The position numbers and the translations under genes were made by a program. The notes beneath the pieces were generated by a model. The model saw only the letters and a program-made list of their open reading frames with translations, searched no databases and was not told where the DNA came from. Of a DNA stretch of 64,000 bases, positions 24,393 to 34,180 are shown piece by piece; position 1 is the first letter of the stretch; the number at the start of each line of letters is the position of its first letter. Source of the stretch: Saccopteryx bilineata (Eukaryota > Chordata > Mammalia > Chiroptera > Emballonuridae); contig NC_089495.1 of NCBI RefSeq assembly GCF_036850765.1, forward strand, positions 205,655,847 to 205,719,846. The letters run 5' to 3'.

Positions 24393-25070
24393 CAGTATTT
24401 TTCAACTGGTGGTCTGAAGACTGGACCACCAGAAATTTCATTCCAGGCCACAAAAGAGTTAACCACCCTGCTGGTGTATGAAGATTCTAGACCCGATGAT
24501 CTTAGCCAAATTCGCTTATGCTCAGGGTGACTGCCACTTATCAGCCTTATCATCGATGCAAATACTGTTGAGGTTGTCTTAGATGTCTTTGGAGCTTGCA
24601 GCCTTTTGCACTGTGCAGAGCATTTAAGAATCATGTGCAACAGACAAAAAGCAGCATTGGGACAAACTTATGTAGCATTCAGTGTATCTAGCCTTGCAGG
24701 GGTCCCCAAACTTTTTACACAGGGGACCAGTTCACTGTCCCTCAGACCATTGGAGGGCCGCCACATACAGTGCTCCTCTCACTGACCACCAATGAAAGAG
24801 GTGCCCCTTCTGGAAGTGTGGTGGGGGGCTGGATAAATGGCCTTAGGGGGCCGCATGTGGCCCGCGGGCCGTAGTTTGGGGAAGCCTGCTTCAATGTATC
24901 GTACCTGTGGAGTTTGGGAATTAGGCATCGGCTTGTACCATGTGGTGCCGTTATGTGCAGTATGTGGCGCTGTTATGTGCGGTAAGATAAAACTTCATTT
25001 GTTGCATTTTTCCACTTACGGCTGCCTAGATCACTGGGTCCCCAAGTATAAAAAATGCTGAAAACCACTG
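24393..25070. mobile_element. Non-autonomous hAT element, interrupted by a second hAT MITE
   Basis: The left end is cagtatttttcaactggtgg. The right end, read inversely, is cagtggttttcagcattttt. The 8-bp flanks tgtttgga (24385-24392) and tgttagga (25071-25078) match at 7 of 8 bases, as expected for a hAT target duplication. No transposase frame is present, so any movement used an enzyme supplied in trans. A different MITE lies inside it at 24697-24888. Confidence 0.7.
24697..24888 (+). mobile_element. Short hAT MITE (CAGGGGTCCCCAAACT type), 192 bp
   Basis: It starts caggggtccccaaacttttt and ends gtagtttggggaagcctg, a slightly decayed inverted copy of the start. It shares both ends with the longer copies at 53560-53889 and 54374-54685 but lacks their AT-rich middle. 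An 8-bp duplication is not clear here. Confidence 0.75.
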
Positions 25071-26250
25071 TGTTAGGAGGTACTGTGCTAGCCTCGGGAA
25101 CACAGTGGCGAGCTAGTCAGATGAGGTCCTTGTCCTCATGGAGCCTATGGCCAAGAGAGACAGATAATACAAAAAAAAAATGCACAAGTAACTGTGATTA
25201 TTAAGTTATGAAATCAGCCTTACAAAGAAGCACAGAATATGCTCTGAGAGCCTAGTCACTGTTCATCCCAGCCTTCATTATACAGCATCCATTCCAGATT
25301 ACACGTTAGAAGATAATTTTTCAAAGGAACAAAATCATGCCTCTTGTTCAGATAGAAAATGAACATGTGTCACATTTTTATTTAAATCATTAACTTATGA
25401 GGGAACCATAGATGTTATAAACCAATTCAAAGGAGAAGACACAAAGACACACATAGACACACACACACACACACAATGAAGAATGCTGAAATTAATTTGC
25501 TAAAGATGCAGAACTATTTACTTCCAAGAGGACTAGGGTGGGGGTTGGGGGAGGGGGAGCCAGTTGCACCTCAGGCAGATAAAATTTACATGCCTCTCTA
25601 CGAACAAGAATTCTTTGTATTACTGCCAGCCTTGTCACACCTTACAGAGATGTACCGGAGTTCAAAGAGATAGACAGGAACGGGATCACAGTAGAATCAG
25701 AGAACCCGAAATACCGTGAAGACAATGGATAGCATTCCACGGGACAGCCAGTGATCTTTGTGGGCTTTTTTTTTTTCTATTTCATAGTCATTTACAATTT
25801 TCCCTGACATGAGTCAGAAGTCAGACCTGTGCTAGGTATGGGTAACACAGAGAGAAACCATACAGACACGATATCTCCCTTGGGGGGAGGGGGCGGTTAG
25901 TGTGTTGCCTTACGTTCTAATCGTGGGGTGGAGGGCTGGGGGACACAGAAATTTTGGAAGCCACGCTGAGTTTTGCCATTTTTGTCTAAAATCAGATTAT
26001 AAAAGCACTTTGTACCCTGAGGAAACCCAAGGCTCTTCTGTCTAGCTCTAAATCCCCAAATAAATGAAGTTTTGGGTCTTTCCTGTGAGTTACTGACCCC
26101 CTAACAAGAACTACTTTATTTCACTTCTGCAAAACCCCACTGGGAAACTGTATGATTACCTTTGCAGATAGAAGAATCAGGTGAGAAAATGGCTGGTTTT
26201 TTTCTACCTTCTACACACCAACTCTTGGTCATTCTTTTCTCTTGAAGTAT
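25071..26250. other. AT-rich intergenic sequence
   Basis: 25090-25260 belongs to the old family seen at 7360 ('cctcatggagcctatggcc'). A short (AC)n lies at about 25457-25476. Nothing else is assignable. Confidence 0.45.
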
Positions 26251-26254
26251 CTGA

Positions 26255-26324
26255 TATCTATCTATCTATCTATCTATATCTATATCTATATATATATTTG
26301 TATGTGTGTGTGTGTGTGTGTGTG
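26255..26324. repeat. (TATC)n / (TG)n compound microsatellite
   Basis: Tetranucleotide 'tatctatctatctatc' passes through 'atatctatatat' into about nine TG units. Confidence 0.9.
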
Positions 26325-26544
26325 ATTTATTATTCTAAAACCTGGACCTCCTTGTAAAACTTCTTTTCAGGTACATTTTTATTTGATTTCTAAATGCTCT
26401 TGTCTCAGCATTTTCTTTGAGAAGAAACACACAACCACCACAATGATATAACCCAGATCATTTCAGATTGTTGTAAGTGCTGGGACATCAATACAGGCAG
26501 TGATACCATAGAGATAAACTTGGGCAGAGAGGATCCTGTTAGGT

Positions 26545-26757
26545 CAGGGGTCAAACTCCTTCTCTGAGGGAGCAGACAGTAGGTATTTTAGGCTTCGAGG
26601 GACATCCATGCTCTGTCACCCCACTCAGCACTGCCATGACAGTGGGACAGAAACCACAGACAAGATGTGAATGAACGGGCATGGTTGGGTCCCGAGTAAA
26701 CTTTATTTCTAAAAACAGGTGGCGGGCTGGATTTGGAAGAGGGGCATTGCTTGCTGA
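26545..26757 (-). mobile_element. hAT-Charlie MITE fossil
   Basis: It starts 'aggtcaggggtcaaactcct'. Internal phrases 'tattttaggcttcgagggac' and 'aaactttatttctaaaaaca' with 'ggcgggctggatttggaaga' match the common Charlie-derived MITE that ends in ggcccgcgggcc-type sequence. It is old. Confidence 0.6.
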
Positions 26758-26769
26758 TCACCGTTTGAC

Positions 26770-27250
26770 ATCATGCAGGGCTTTCCTGAGAAGATGATGC
26801 TGTAGATGAAACTTGAAGAACGAGAAGAAGCTGGCATTCTGAGCAGAGAGGACTTAGAAGGCGCAGAAGGCCCGAGGGAGAGAAGGGTCGGGTGCCTCTG
26901 AGGAACAGTGAGGGGGCCAGGGCAGGGACAGACGCAGCGTGACGGAGGGAGAGCGTGGGGGGCGGGCTGTCAGCCGCGTTGGCAGGGGCTGGGGCACACA
27001 GCACTTTGTCAGCCGCAGTCAGTTTAGATTTCATCCTGGGAGCAAGTTATTAGAGGTTTAGGCTGTGGGGGGCAATGGTATCAGATTTTCAGTTTAAAAA
27101 GACAACTCTGGCATCTGTACACTAGAAGGGAGCAAACAGGCTGTTGCAGTTATTTGGGCACTAGGCGACAGCAGACATGAAAGATGGCCTTGGAAGCGAA
27201 GAGAACGGCCTAGATGGAGAGATGTTCTGTCGGGCTGTGGGCAGGTCCAG
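26770..27250 (+). repeat. Ancient mammal-wide interspersed repeat (unassigned)
   Basis: 'gattttcagtttaaaaagac' and 'aactctggcatctgtacact', with 'aggctgttgcagttatttgg', form the downstream half of the family seen at 2640 and 7360. Confidence 0.5.
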
Positions 27251-27269
27251 GGTGGGATTTATCTCAGCA

Positions 27270-28420
27270 TCAAAGACAGCCCCCAGCTCCTGTTTCCTGA
27301 TGCGTGATGGTCACAGGCCTCTCCCTGGTGGTCACCAGGCCTTCCTGATGTGACCAACCCTCCCCCTGCCCCCAGACTGTCCAGCCTCACCCTTTCCTCT
27401 CCTGGCTTTTGCCTCACTCCCCGCCACCCCTCGGCAGAATGTGGAAGGTTCTGCAGCAGAGCCTCCTGTCTCCTGACCTTGCTCAAAGTGTGGGACAGAC
27501 TCACCTGTCCGCCAGGCCGCATGCTTCCTTCCCCCTTTAGACTGAGTTCCCTGAGAACGGGGGTCACCACGGACTTATCCTCACAACGGGAACCAAGTAC
27601 AGAGCCCCGACGAATAACAGCTGACCGACGGACGGAACAAGCAGACCGCAGTGCCTCTCGCGGAGGGCTCCAGTCGTGGTTCGGTTCCTGCGGATGAATC
27701 AACTAGTTTATAAGCCTCAGTAGAGGAAAGGCGTGAATGAATTAATGAACTCACAGGGCCTAATTAATACCAGGTCTGCTTACATAGCAGACTAATGTTT
27801 GTTTTTATGACTTAGAAGTTGACTCTATTAAAACCATAGATACTCATATGGTTTAAAAATATATAAAAATATATATATATATTGTGAGAGTCTCATTCCC
27901 ACTCCTGGTTCCCATCACTGTTATTAATATTGATAGTTTCTGCTCTTTCCGGAGTTTCTTCATGCAAATTTATGCAAATAGAAGCCTACATTGTTACTGC
28001 CAGAGGCCGTGCTTGGTGAGGGTAGTTGGGACTGAGCTGGTTGGGACTTGTCTGTCCACCCCCCTTAGAGCCTCAGACTTGGGCTTCATCCTGGCTGGGG
28101 CTCTGACCTCCCACTGGCCTGTGTACAGGGGAGGCGCAGCCCCTCCATAGGAAGAGACGGTCAGGGTCATCACTTCCTAGGAACGGGCCTGCCGGGTACA
28201 ACAGGTTCTGCCCGAGCTCGAGGTCCGTAGAGCCACACTAACTAAAGATCAACAAAGCCAAAGAAACCTTCCTCCTTTTCCATTTCTCCTTCAACTCGTA
28301 TCTAAGGAGAAAGTCTCCGTGGAATGCTGGTGTGTTCTTAACACCTCTCTTAACACTTCACTTCCCTTTCTAAGCTGGCCTCCAGCTCGGCGGGGCCTTC
28401 TGCCGCGGGTGGCCGGATCT
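27270..28420. other. Intergenic with L2 and L1M fossils
   Basis: 27390-27620 resembles L2 ('ttccctgagaacgggggtca'). 27800-28000 resembles old antisense L1 ('tactcatatggtttaaaaat', 'gcaaatttatgcaaatagaa'). No gene is seen. Confidence 0.45.
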
Positions 28421-28463
28421 AGCAAGAATTTAATGACATTGTTTTGTTTTCATTGTGCTTATT

Positions 28464-28553
28464 TTTATGGTTCCCTTCTATTTATGGCAAGGGAACCTGG
28501 TTTTCCATTTATGGAGGGACCCAAAGTTCTTTTTTGCAATGAATATTTTTATG
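28464..28553 (+). promoter_or_regulatory. Cluster of TTTATGG (CDX/HOX-type) motifs with a 9-bp inverted repeat
   Basis: TTTATGG occurs at 28464-28470, 28481-28487 and 28508-28514, with a related TTTATG at 28548-28553. GGTTCCCTT (28469-28477) and AAGGGAACC (28489-28497) form a perfect inverted repeat whose 11-base loop holds the middle TTTATGG. TTTATGG is the known preference of CDX and posterior HOX proteins. A role in regulating TCF15, 12.4 kb away, is only inference. Confidence 0.3.
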
Positions 28554-28689
28554 TTTTTAAGAGAGGATCCATTTAAAGAAAATAAAAATGTTATGTAACT
28601 GGATGGCACGGGTGGTACCCAGACATGAGAAAAAAAGTATAAAGCGGAAAATGATGGGCTGAAAGTGATGAAATGGCTCTCAAGTCAAA

Positions 28690-28800
28690 TGCTTCTCCCA
28701 GCCTCTATTTAACAGAAGGGACCACCGAGGCTCACTGAGGGGAAGGGACTTTCTCAAGGTCACCCGGATGACATGGGCTGAGAACTGGACCGCCTGATCC
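28690..28800 (+). repeat. MIR fragment
   Basis: 'gggactttctcaaggtcacc' after 'ctattt..acagaaggg' is a diverged MIR. 28800-29160 has no assigned feature. Confidence 0.5.
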
Positions 28801-29164
28801 CCCTGCGGTGGGGACAGCCTGTGCCGGAAGGGTCGGGCCGGGGTCAGAGATCATGTGCAGTCTTATCGGCCTGGACACTACACTGGCCAGGGGCGGAGCC
28901 TCCAACCTGGCCAAGTCACAGGCTGGGTGCAGAAAGGCCCTGGGCCCCGAGGAAAGGAGAGATGCAGCTTGGTGTTCATCGAGCACTGACCACGGGTTAA
29001 AGACCCCGCGCTGGGTGCTGGACTTTGCCCCAAGGCAGCTCAGGGGTTCAGGGGAAAGACACATCCTACAAAAATAACTCAAGTTCCTGGAAGCAGTATG
29101 GCAAGTACTCCAATAAGATCTAGTGACACCTGGGGCTTTTGCCTGCAGAGGAGTCATTTCCCCA

Positions 29165-29167
<3 letters not shown>

Positions 29168-29195
<28 letters not shown>

Positions 29196-29515
29196 GTGTG
29201 TGTGTGTGTGTGTGTGACAGAGACAGAGAGAGAGAGAGACAGATAGGGAGACAGGAAGGGAGAGAGATCAGAAGTATCAGTTCTTTGTTGCGGCACCTTA
29301 GTTATTCATTGATTGCTTTCTCATATGTGCCTTGGCTAAGGGGGCTACAGCAGACTGAGTGACCCCTTGCTCAAGCCAGCAACCGTGGGCTCAAGCTGGT
29401 GAGCCTTGCTCAAACCAGATGAGCCTGCACTCAAGCCAGTGACCTCGGGGCTTCGAACTTGGCTCCTCCAGGTCCCAGTCCGATGCTCTATCCACTGCAC
29501 CACCTCCTGGTCAGG
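29168..29515 (-). mobile_element. Bat SINE, long 'type A'
   Basis: On the minus strand it starts gcctgaccaggaggtggtgc, has a B-box region (ttcgaagccccgagg) and the type A body, with 'aagcaatcaatgaataacta' near the 3' end. Its CT tail has grown into a (TG)n run at about 29190-29217. The flanks ccccattt (29160-29167) and ccccattt (near 29516) match. Confidence 0.85.
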
Positions 29516-29853
29516 CCCCATTTTCTTTTGGGAAACCATGACTCTCCAGCTCTTATTGTGGCCCAGGCCACACCCATGTCAAAGGTGGGCACATGACTGG
29601 GCCTGGCTAATCAGAATGCTTCTTCCCTCTGGCCATAAGGATTAGCATAAAGTTGGACATGTGGCCCAAGACAGGCCAATGAGAGCTTTCCCTGGGACTT
29701 TTGCTGGAAATGCTAGGAAAATGGCCCACTCCAAAGGAATTCTAAAGGGATAAGTTGTGCTCCAGAGTTGCTGGCAGCCATCTTTGTCGGTAAAAGGGAT
29801 GAAGCTGTCCGAGGATAACAGCGAGGAAAGCAGGATGAGAGACAGACATTTCT

Positions 29854-30241
29854 TTTTTTTTTCTTTTCCTTTTTTGTATTTTTCTGAAGCTGGAAATGGG
29901 GAGAGACAGTCAGACAGACTCCTGCATGCCCCCGACCGGGATCCACCCGGCACGCCCACCAGGGGCGATGCTCTGCCCACCAGGGGGCGATGCTCTGCCC
30001 CTCTGGGGCGTCGCTCTGCCTCGACCAGAGCCACTCTAGCGCCTGGGGCAGAGGCCAAGGAGCCAACCCCAGCGCCCGGGCCATCTTTGCTCCAATGGAG
30101 CCTTGGCTGCAGGAGGGGAAGAGAGAGACAGAGAGGAAGGGGGGGGGTGGAGAAGCAGATGGGCGCTTCTCCTATGTGCCCTGGCCAGGAATCGAACCCG
30201 GGTCCCCCGCACGCCAGGCCGACGCTCTACCGCTGAGCCAG
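29854..30241 (-). mobile_element. Bat tRNA-derived SINE, long 'type D', intact Pol III promoter
   Basis: On the minus strand the head reads tggctcagcggtagagcgtc, with a perfect A box (TGGCTCAGCGG) and B box (GGTTCGATTCC). It continues 'ggcacataggagaagcgccc', a body with several GGGGCG motifs, and a T-rich plus-strand end. The 10-bp duplication agacatttct flanks it (29844-29853 and 30242-30251). A segment of about 22 bp containing a CTCF-like core is tandemly doubled at 29955-29997. Confidence 0.9.
29977..29990 (+). promoter_or_regulatory. CTCF-like core inside the type D SINE
   Basis: ccaccagggggcga fits the CTCF core CCASYAGRKGGCR. A neighbouring copy one G shorter lies at about 29956-29969, and the related element at 63541-63918 has a mutated version (ccaccagggagc). 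The motif belongs to the SINE body, so each new copy can spread it. Binding is not shown. Confidence 0.45.
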
Positions 30242-30739
30242 AGACATTTCTGATGACACCATTAAGATCATCTGGATTCAGCCATAAAAACAGGGTCCTG
30301 AACTAGTTCTGGAACCCAGGAACTGATCTTTTTATTTATTTATTTATTTTTCCCATTAACCACTTTGAGCTGGGTTTCAGTCCCTTACAATCCAAAGAGA
30401 CCCGGCCCATTCCAAGCAGAAGCACATGGGAACATTGGAAAAGGGGGAGCCGTTGGGGTGACGAAGAAGATTGGCCTGGAAATCCTTTCTTGTTGGGTTA
30501 GGATTTCATTAAGCAGGGTCTTGAAACATGGAGAGGATTTTGATGCACGAAGAAGAAACGGTACTTCCAGTGAGGGGAGGAGTAGCCATGGCGAAGGCTT
30601 GGCAGCAGGCCCGTGCGGGGACGGGGAGAACGCAATGGGGAGGGAGGTGGTGGGAGAGGGACTGGGAGGGAGGGGCGTGTCTGAACTGTGCAGAAAGTCA
30701 GAACATGCCTTTGCCTGCATCCTCCTTCTCTGAAAGGGC

Positions 30740-30960
30740 GCCCTCGTCAGTTAATTGGTCCACAAGCATGTATGGAGCACCTACTATGTGCCCGGTACTC
30801 TTGAAGGGCTGGGGAGAAAAACAGTGGACAACACAGACCAAGTCCCTGCCCTCTTGCCATTGCCATTCTAGTGGAAGGAGACAGGCAGCAAACAGGGTAA
30901 GTAGTTAATAAGTGTCATTGAGTCAGGTAGTAGTAACTTATGAAGAAAAACTAAGACCAG
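30740..30960 (+). repeat. Ancient mammal-wide interspersed repeat (unassigned)
   Basis: 'atgtatggagcacctactat', 'gtgcccggtactcttgaagg' and 'ccattctagtggaaggagac' are the 5' half of the old family. The same family resumes at 31140-31200 and 31398-31600 around a type B SINE. Confidence 0.5.
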
Positions 30961-30964
30961 GGGT

Positions 30965-31125
30965 TAAATGGATGACTCTCTGTTTGAGATGATGAGAATG
31001 GGTGGTGGTGATGATTGCACAATACCGTGGATGTACTTAGTGCCGCTGAGCTGTCCACTTTCAAATGTTGAAAATGGAGAATTTTGTGTTATGTATGGGT
31101 TACCACACACACAACAAAAAATTGG
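30965..31125 (+). mobile_element. L1M 3'-end fragment
   Basis: 'gtggatgtacttagtgccgc', 'tgagctgtccactttcaaat' and 'attttgtgttatgtatgggt' are the classic old L1 3' terminus. It ends in an A/C-rich tail. Confidence 0.75.
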
Positions 31126-31214
31126 CGGAGGGGTGTTATTTTAGCGAGGGTGGTCAGGGCAGGCCTTCTGGAGGAAGTGGCATTTGAGCAGAGATTTAAA
31201 TGAAGGGAATTAGC

Positions 31215-31380
31215 CTGACCTGTGGTGGTGCAGTGGATAAAGCGTCAACCTGGAATGCCTAGGTCGCCGGTTCAAAACCCCGGGCTTGCCCGGTCAAGGC
31301 ACATATGGGAGTTGATGCTTCCTGCTCATTCCCCTTTTCTCTCTCTCTCTCTCTCTCTCTCAAAATGAATAAATAAAATC
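31215..31380 (+). mobile_element. Bat SINE, short 'type B'
   Basis: The head is cctgacctgtggtggtgcag, then gttcaaaaccccgggcttgc, ggcacatatgggagttgatg, a CT tract and a short A-rich tail. A perfect 18-bp duplication, taaatgaagggaattagc, lies at 31197-31214 and 31381-31398. It sits inside an older repeat. Confidence 0.92.
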
Positions 31381-31984
31381 TAAATGAAGGGAATTAGCAA
31401 GCCTTGGGGATGGGTGAGGGGAACATTCCAGGCAGACAGGCAATGCACCTGCTGTGTTCTAAGTGGGTGGAGCCCAGAGAACAAGGGGAGAGGGCGGGAG
31501 ATGAGACTCTAGGGGCAGCGAAGACTGGCACTGGGAGAAGCGTAGGCTTGCTTGTGAGAGTGATGGGAAGCCCTTGCAGGACTGGGCAGGGCAGCCATAT
31601 GAGTTGGCCCTTTCTGCCCAGCTCTTCCCTCTCTCCAGGACTCAGTCGGTCTCTTAATCGGGGAAGGGATTTCACCTCTGCCTCCGGAACATCTCTCCTG
31701 GCTGCGGCCCTCTCTTGCCGGCCTTCATGACCGCTACCTAGTTGAGGTCATCGTTTTTGCACGGACAACGCGAGTGGCCTCTGACCAGACTCTGCGCCTC
31801 CTCCCAGCCAGCCCTCACCATGGTCACCAGGGGCTTTTTCTGCCTGCACCTGTGAGCAGCCCTTTCCTTGGGGAAGTGGTCCTTTCCAAATCCCTGCCCA
31901 CAGCGTGTTCTCTTTCTATAAATATTTGCTAAGTAAATGAATGAGTTTGGGTTTTATCTTACAGAAACAATACCATCACTACCA

Positions 31985-32200
31985 CCGCCAGTACCCAGCC
32001 AACCTGGGTTGAGGACTTGCCGTGTGCCAGGCTAAACACTTGAGAGAGTCTGGGTCTAATTTATTTTTCACAATCCCGAGAGGAAGACACCATCATTAGT
32101 GCCCATTTCAGAGATGGGAAAACTGAGCCTTGGTGAGGTTAAGCAATTTCCCCAAGGCCCTGTGACTCAGGAGCAGCGGAGCCGGCAGTCCAAACCGCCC
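31985..32200 (+). repeat. MIR SINE
   Basis: 'ccatttcagagatgggaaaa' and 'ggttaagcaatttccccaag' are the sense MIR core. 31600-31985 has L2-like phrases only. Confidence 0.65.
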
Positions 32201-32461
32201 AGCTCAAAGCCAGGGGCACAGCACACAGCTGGGGGAGGCGTCCAGGCATTACTGCCTCTAATGAGTGGGGTTTCCAGGAGTCCTTGAACCTCACAGGAAG
32301 CTCCATTGTCCACGAGCTTCTTTTGGGGAGCGGGTTCATTACCTTCTTAGACCCTTCTGCATACAAAGGAGAAAGGTAGAGCGTTTTAAAATATTGGTCT
32401 AGTGAGATCCACGCCTTTAGAAAGATCACGCTGGCTTCCAGTGTGGCATTACTCCTAAGAG

Positions 32462-32690
32462 TGAAGACTGGGCATGGACACAGACATCAGCATGGAGATT
32501 ACCAGCAGGAAAGGGGGTGAGGAGAGGAAGAACAGAGTAAAGGAGGGATCGATGGTGACAGGAGACTTGACTTGGGGTGGTGAATACACAATACAACATA
32601 CAGATGATGTACTATAGCACTGTACACCTGAGACCTATGTAAGTGTACCAACCAATGTCACCCCAATTAATCCAATAAAAAATGATTGGA
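32462..32690 (+). mobile_element. L1 3'-end fragment
   Basis: 'ggacacagacatcagcatgg', 'ggtgacaggagacttgactt', 'acatacagatgatgtactat', 'ctgtacacctgagacctatg' and 'aatgtcaccccaattaatcc' end in 'aataaaaa'. It is better preserved than the copy at 4165-4430. Confidence 0.85.
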
Positions 32691-32824
32691 AACATCCTTA
32701 ATGTCCACCAGGAGTGGACACCTTAATTATGTTATGATACATCTTCCTCTAGAAGGGACTACTAATACGCAACTCTGAAAGTGCCTGGGTAGCTTCTTCA
32801 TGCGTCAGTATGGAATCATTCCAG

Positions 32825-32905
32825 TGTGTGTGCGTGTGTGTGTGCGTGTGTGCGTGTGTGTGCGCGTGTGTGTGTGTGCGTGCGTGTGTGTGTGTGTGTG
32901 TGTGT
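32825..32905. repeat. (TG)n microsatellite with CG variants
   Basis: About 80 bases of TG with scattered TGCG units. The alternating purine-pyrimidine pattern is the type that can adopt Z-DNA. Confidence 0.95.
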
Positions 32906-34180
32906 TTTAATGAAGCAAAGTGCAGACCAGGGCATATAAAAGCAACTATTGGTGTTTTTAAAAAGAAAGGGAGAGGGTAAGATCATAGAGCTAGATTTGC
33001 TTCTGTCTATGTAGAATAGCTTCAGCAATATTGACAAGGAAATAGCCAGTGGAAACCCTACCTCTTATGGTTTTTTATGAAGAGGAAAGGAGAAAGGAGT
33101 TAATATCAGATAGTTGCTCAGGAGAGCGCCTGGTACTCAGAGAGCTTTGGATAAGCGAAGGCACACCTTGGGGAATGGACGCCAGGTGCCCTAGAGGTGG
33201 GGGGAGAATTGTCCCCTGATGCTCAGAGGTACCTTTGGAATTTGTTACGGCGGGCAAATATTTTTGATATTTTTTTTAAAAAAATAATAATTAAATGTAT
33301 CTAATGTAGATAAGAGATCATCTGAGGGGAGGGAGTCGGAGACTGGCAGGAGTTTCCACCCAGAATTCCCAGGAATTCGCTGGAATTGGTCAGAGGCTAC
33401 TTTCATTGTGTGGCCTGAAAATCAGGACCAGGAGAGAAAAGAGGGGCGGGCACCGAAACACCGCCCACACCCCCGGGCCCACTATAAAAAGCACACTTAA
33501 AAACATCAGACTGGAAATGTTTTTTTATTTTTTTTTATATTATTATCATTATCATTATTATTTTAAATAGCAAAAGCGCGTCCCCCCAGGAGGCGTGTTG
33601 CAGCTGCGGCCTCGGCAGTTCCCAGGTGATGTCAGTGCTGGCCGGGCGCCAGCCCCGGCCCCTTGGAGACGGTCTTGGTGGGTTCAGCTTGACTGTTTTT
33701 CCTTCCTGAGACTTGAGGACACCTTCCTGTCTCAAAGAAAGCAGCCTTTCCAGGGCTTTCCGAGAGCCAGGGGCGGAGGAGGCGGTGGGCCGGGGTGGAG
33801 AGGGGCGGAGAGGCCCGGGTGCGGGTGGGCCGGTGGGTGCAGAGAGGAGGGGGAGGCTGCCTCCAGGAGAAGCGTGGGGGTAGAGAGAGCAAGGCGGCCC
33901 CAGCTCCTGGGTGGCTCCCTAAGCATCCCACAGGGGGCCGGAGGGGATGCCCTCCTTGGGAATTCACGGCCTGCCTCCCTGACCCTTTCCTCGCCCTGCC
34001 CTGGCAGCCGCCTGGGGGACAGACTGGGGTGGAGTGGGGTTGGGGGGTGAGCGACGTTCCCACGGAGTTCCCAGATGGTCAGGGCCTTTTCTCCTCCCCG
34101 AGCGCTGGGCCCGTCCCTCTCTCCTCCATGCCGCAAGGCCAGCGGCCAGTGTCTGCTGAGCTTCCCGGAGGCGTGGGCTT
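32906..34180. other. Intergenic; AT-rich then GC-rich
   Basis: 33250-33320 and 33520-33570 are AT-rich runs. 33420-34160 is GC-rich, with overlapping open frames on both strands, none like a known protein. A TATAAAA at 33483-33489 precedes it but no supported exon follows. Confidence 0.4.

Larger units (their letters stand above)
29520..30385 (+). mobile_element. Old LTR-like repeat, interrupted by a long SINE
   Basis: The left part has 'tgggcacatgactgggcctg', 'gacaggccaatgagagcttt' and 'ttgctggcagccatcttt'. The right part has 'cattaagatcatctggattc' and 'taaccactttgagctgggtt'. Both belong to one common mammalian repeat that I take to be LTR-derived but cannot name. The SINE at 29854-30241 splits it. 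Confidence 0.45.

Noticed and set aside
29854..30241. tRNA gene
   Set aside because: Intact A and B boxes belong to a SINE head; the body, A-rich tail and target duplication show a retroposon, not a functional tRNA.
33483..33700. TATAAAA followed by GC-rich sequence as a possible promoter
   Set aside because: No recognisable exon, start codon context or splice site follows. AT-rich runs nearby make a chance TATA likely.
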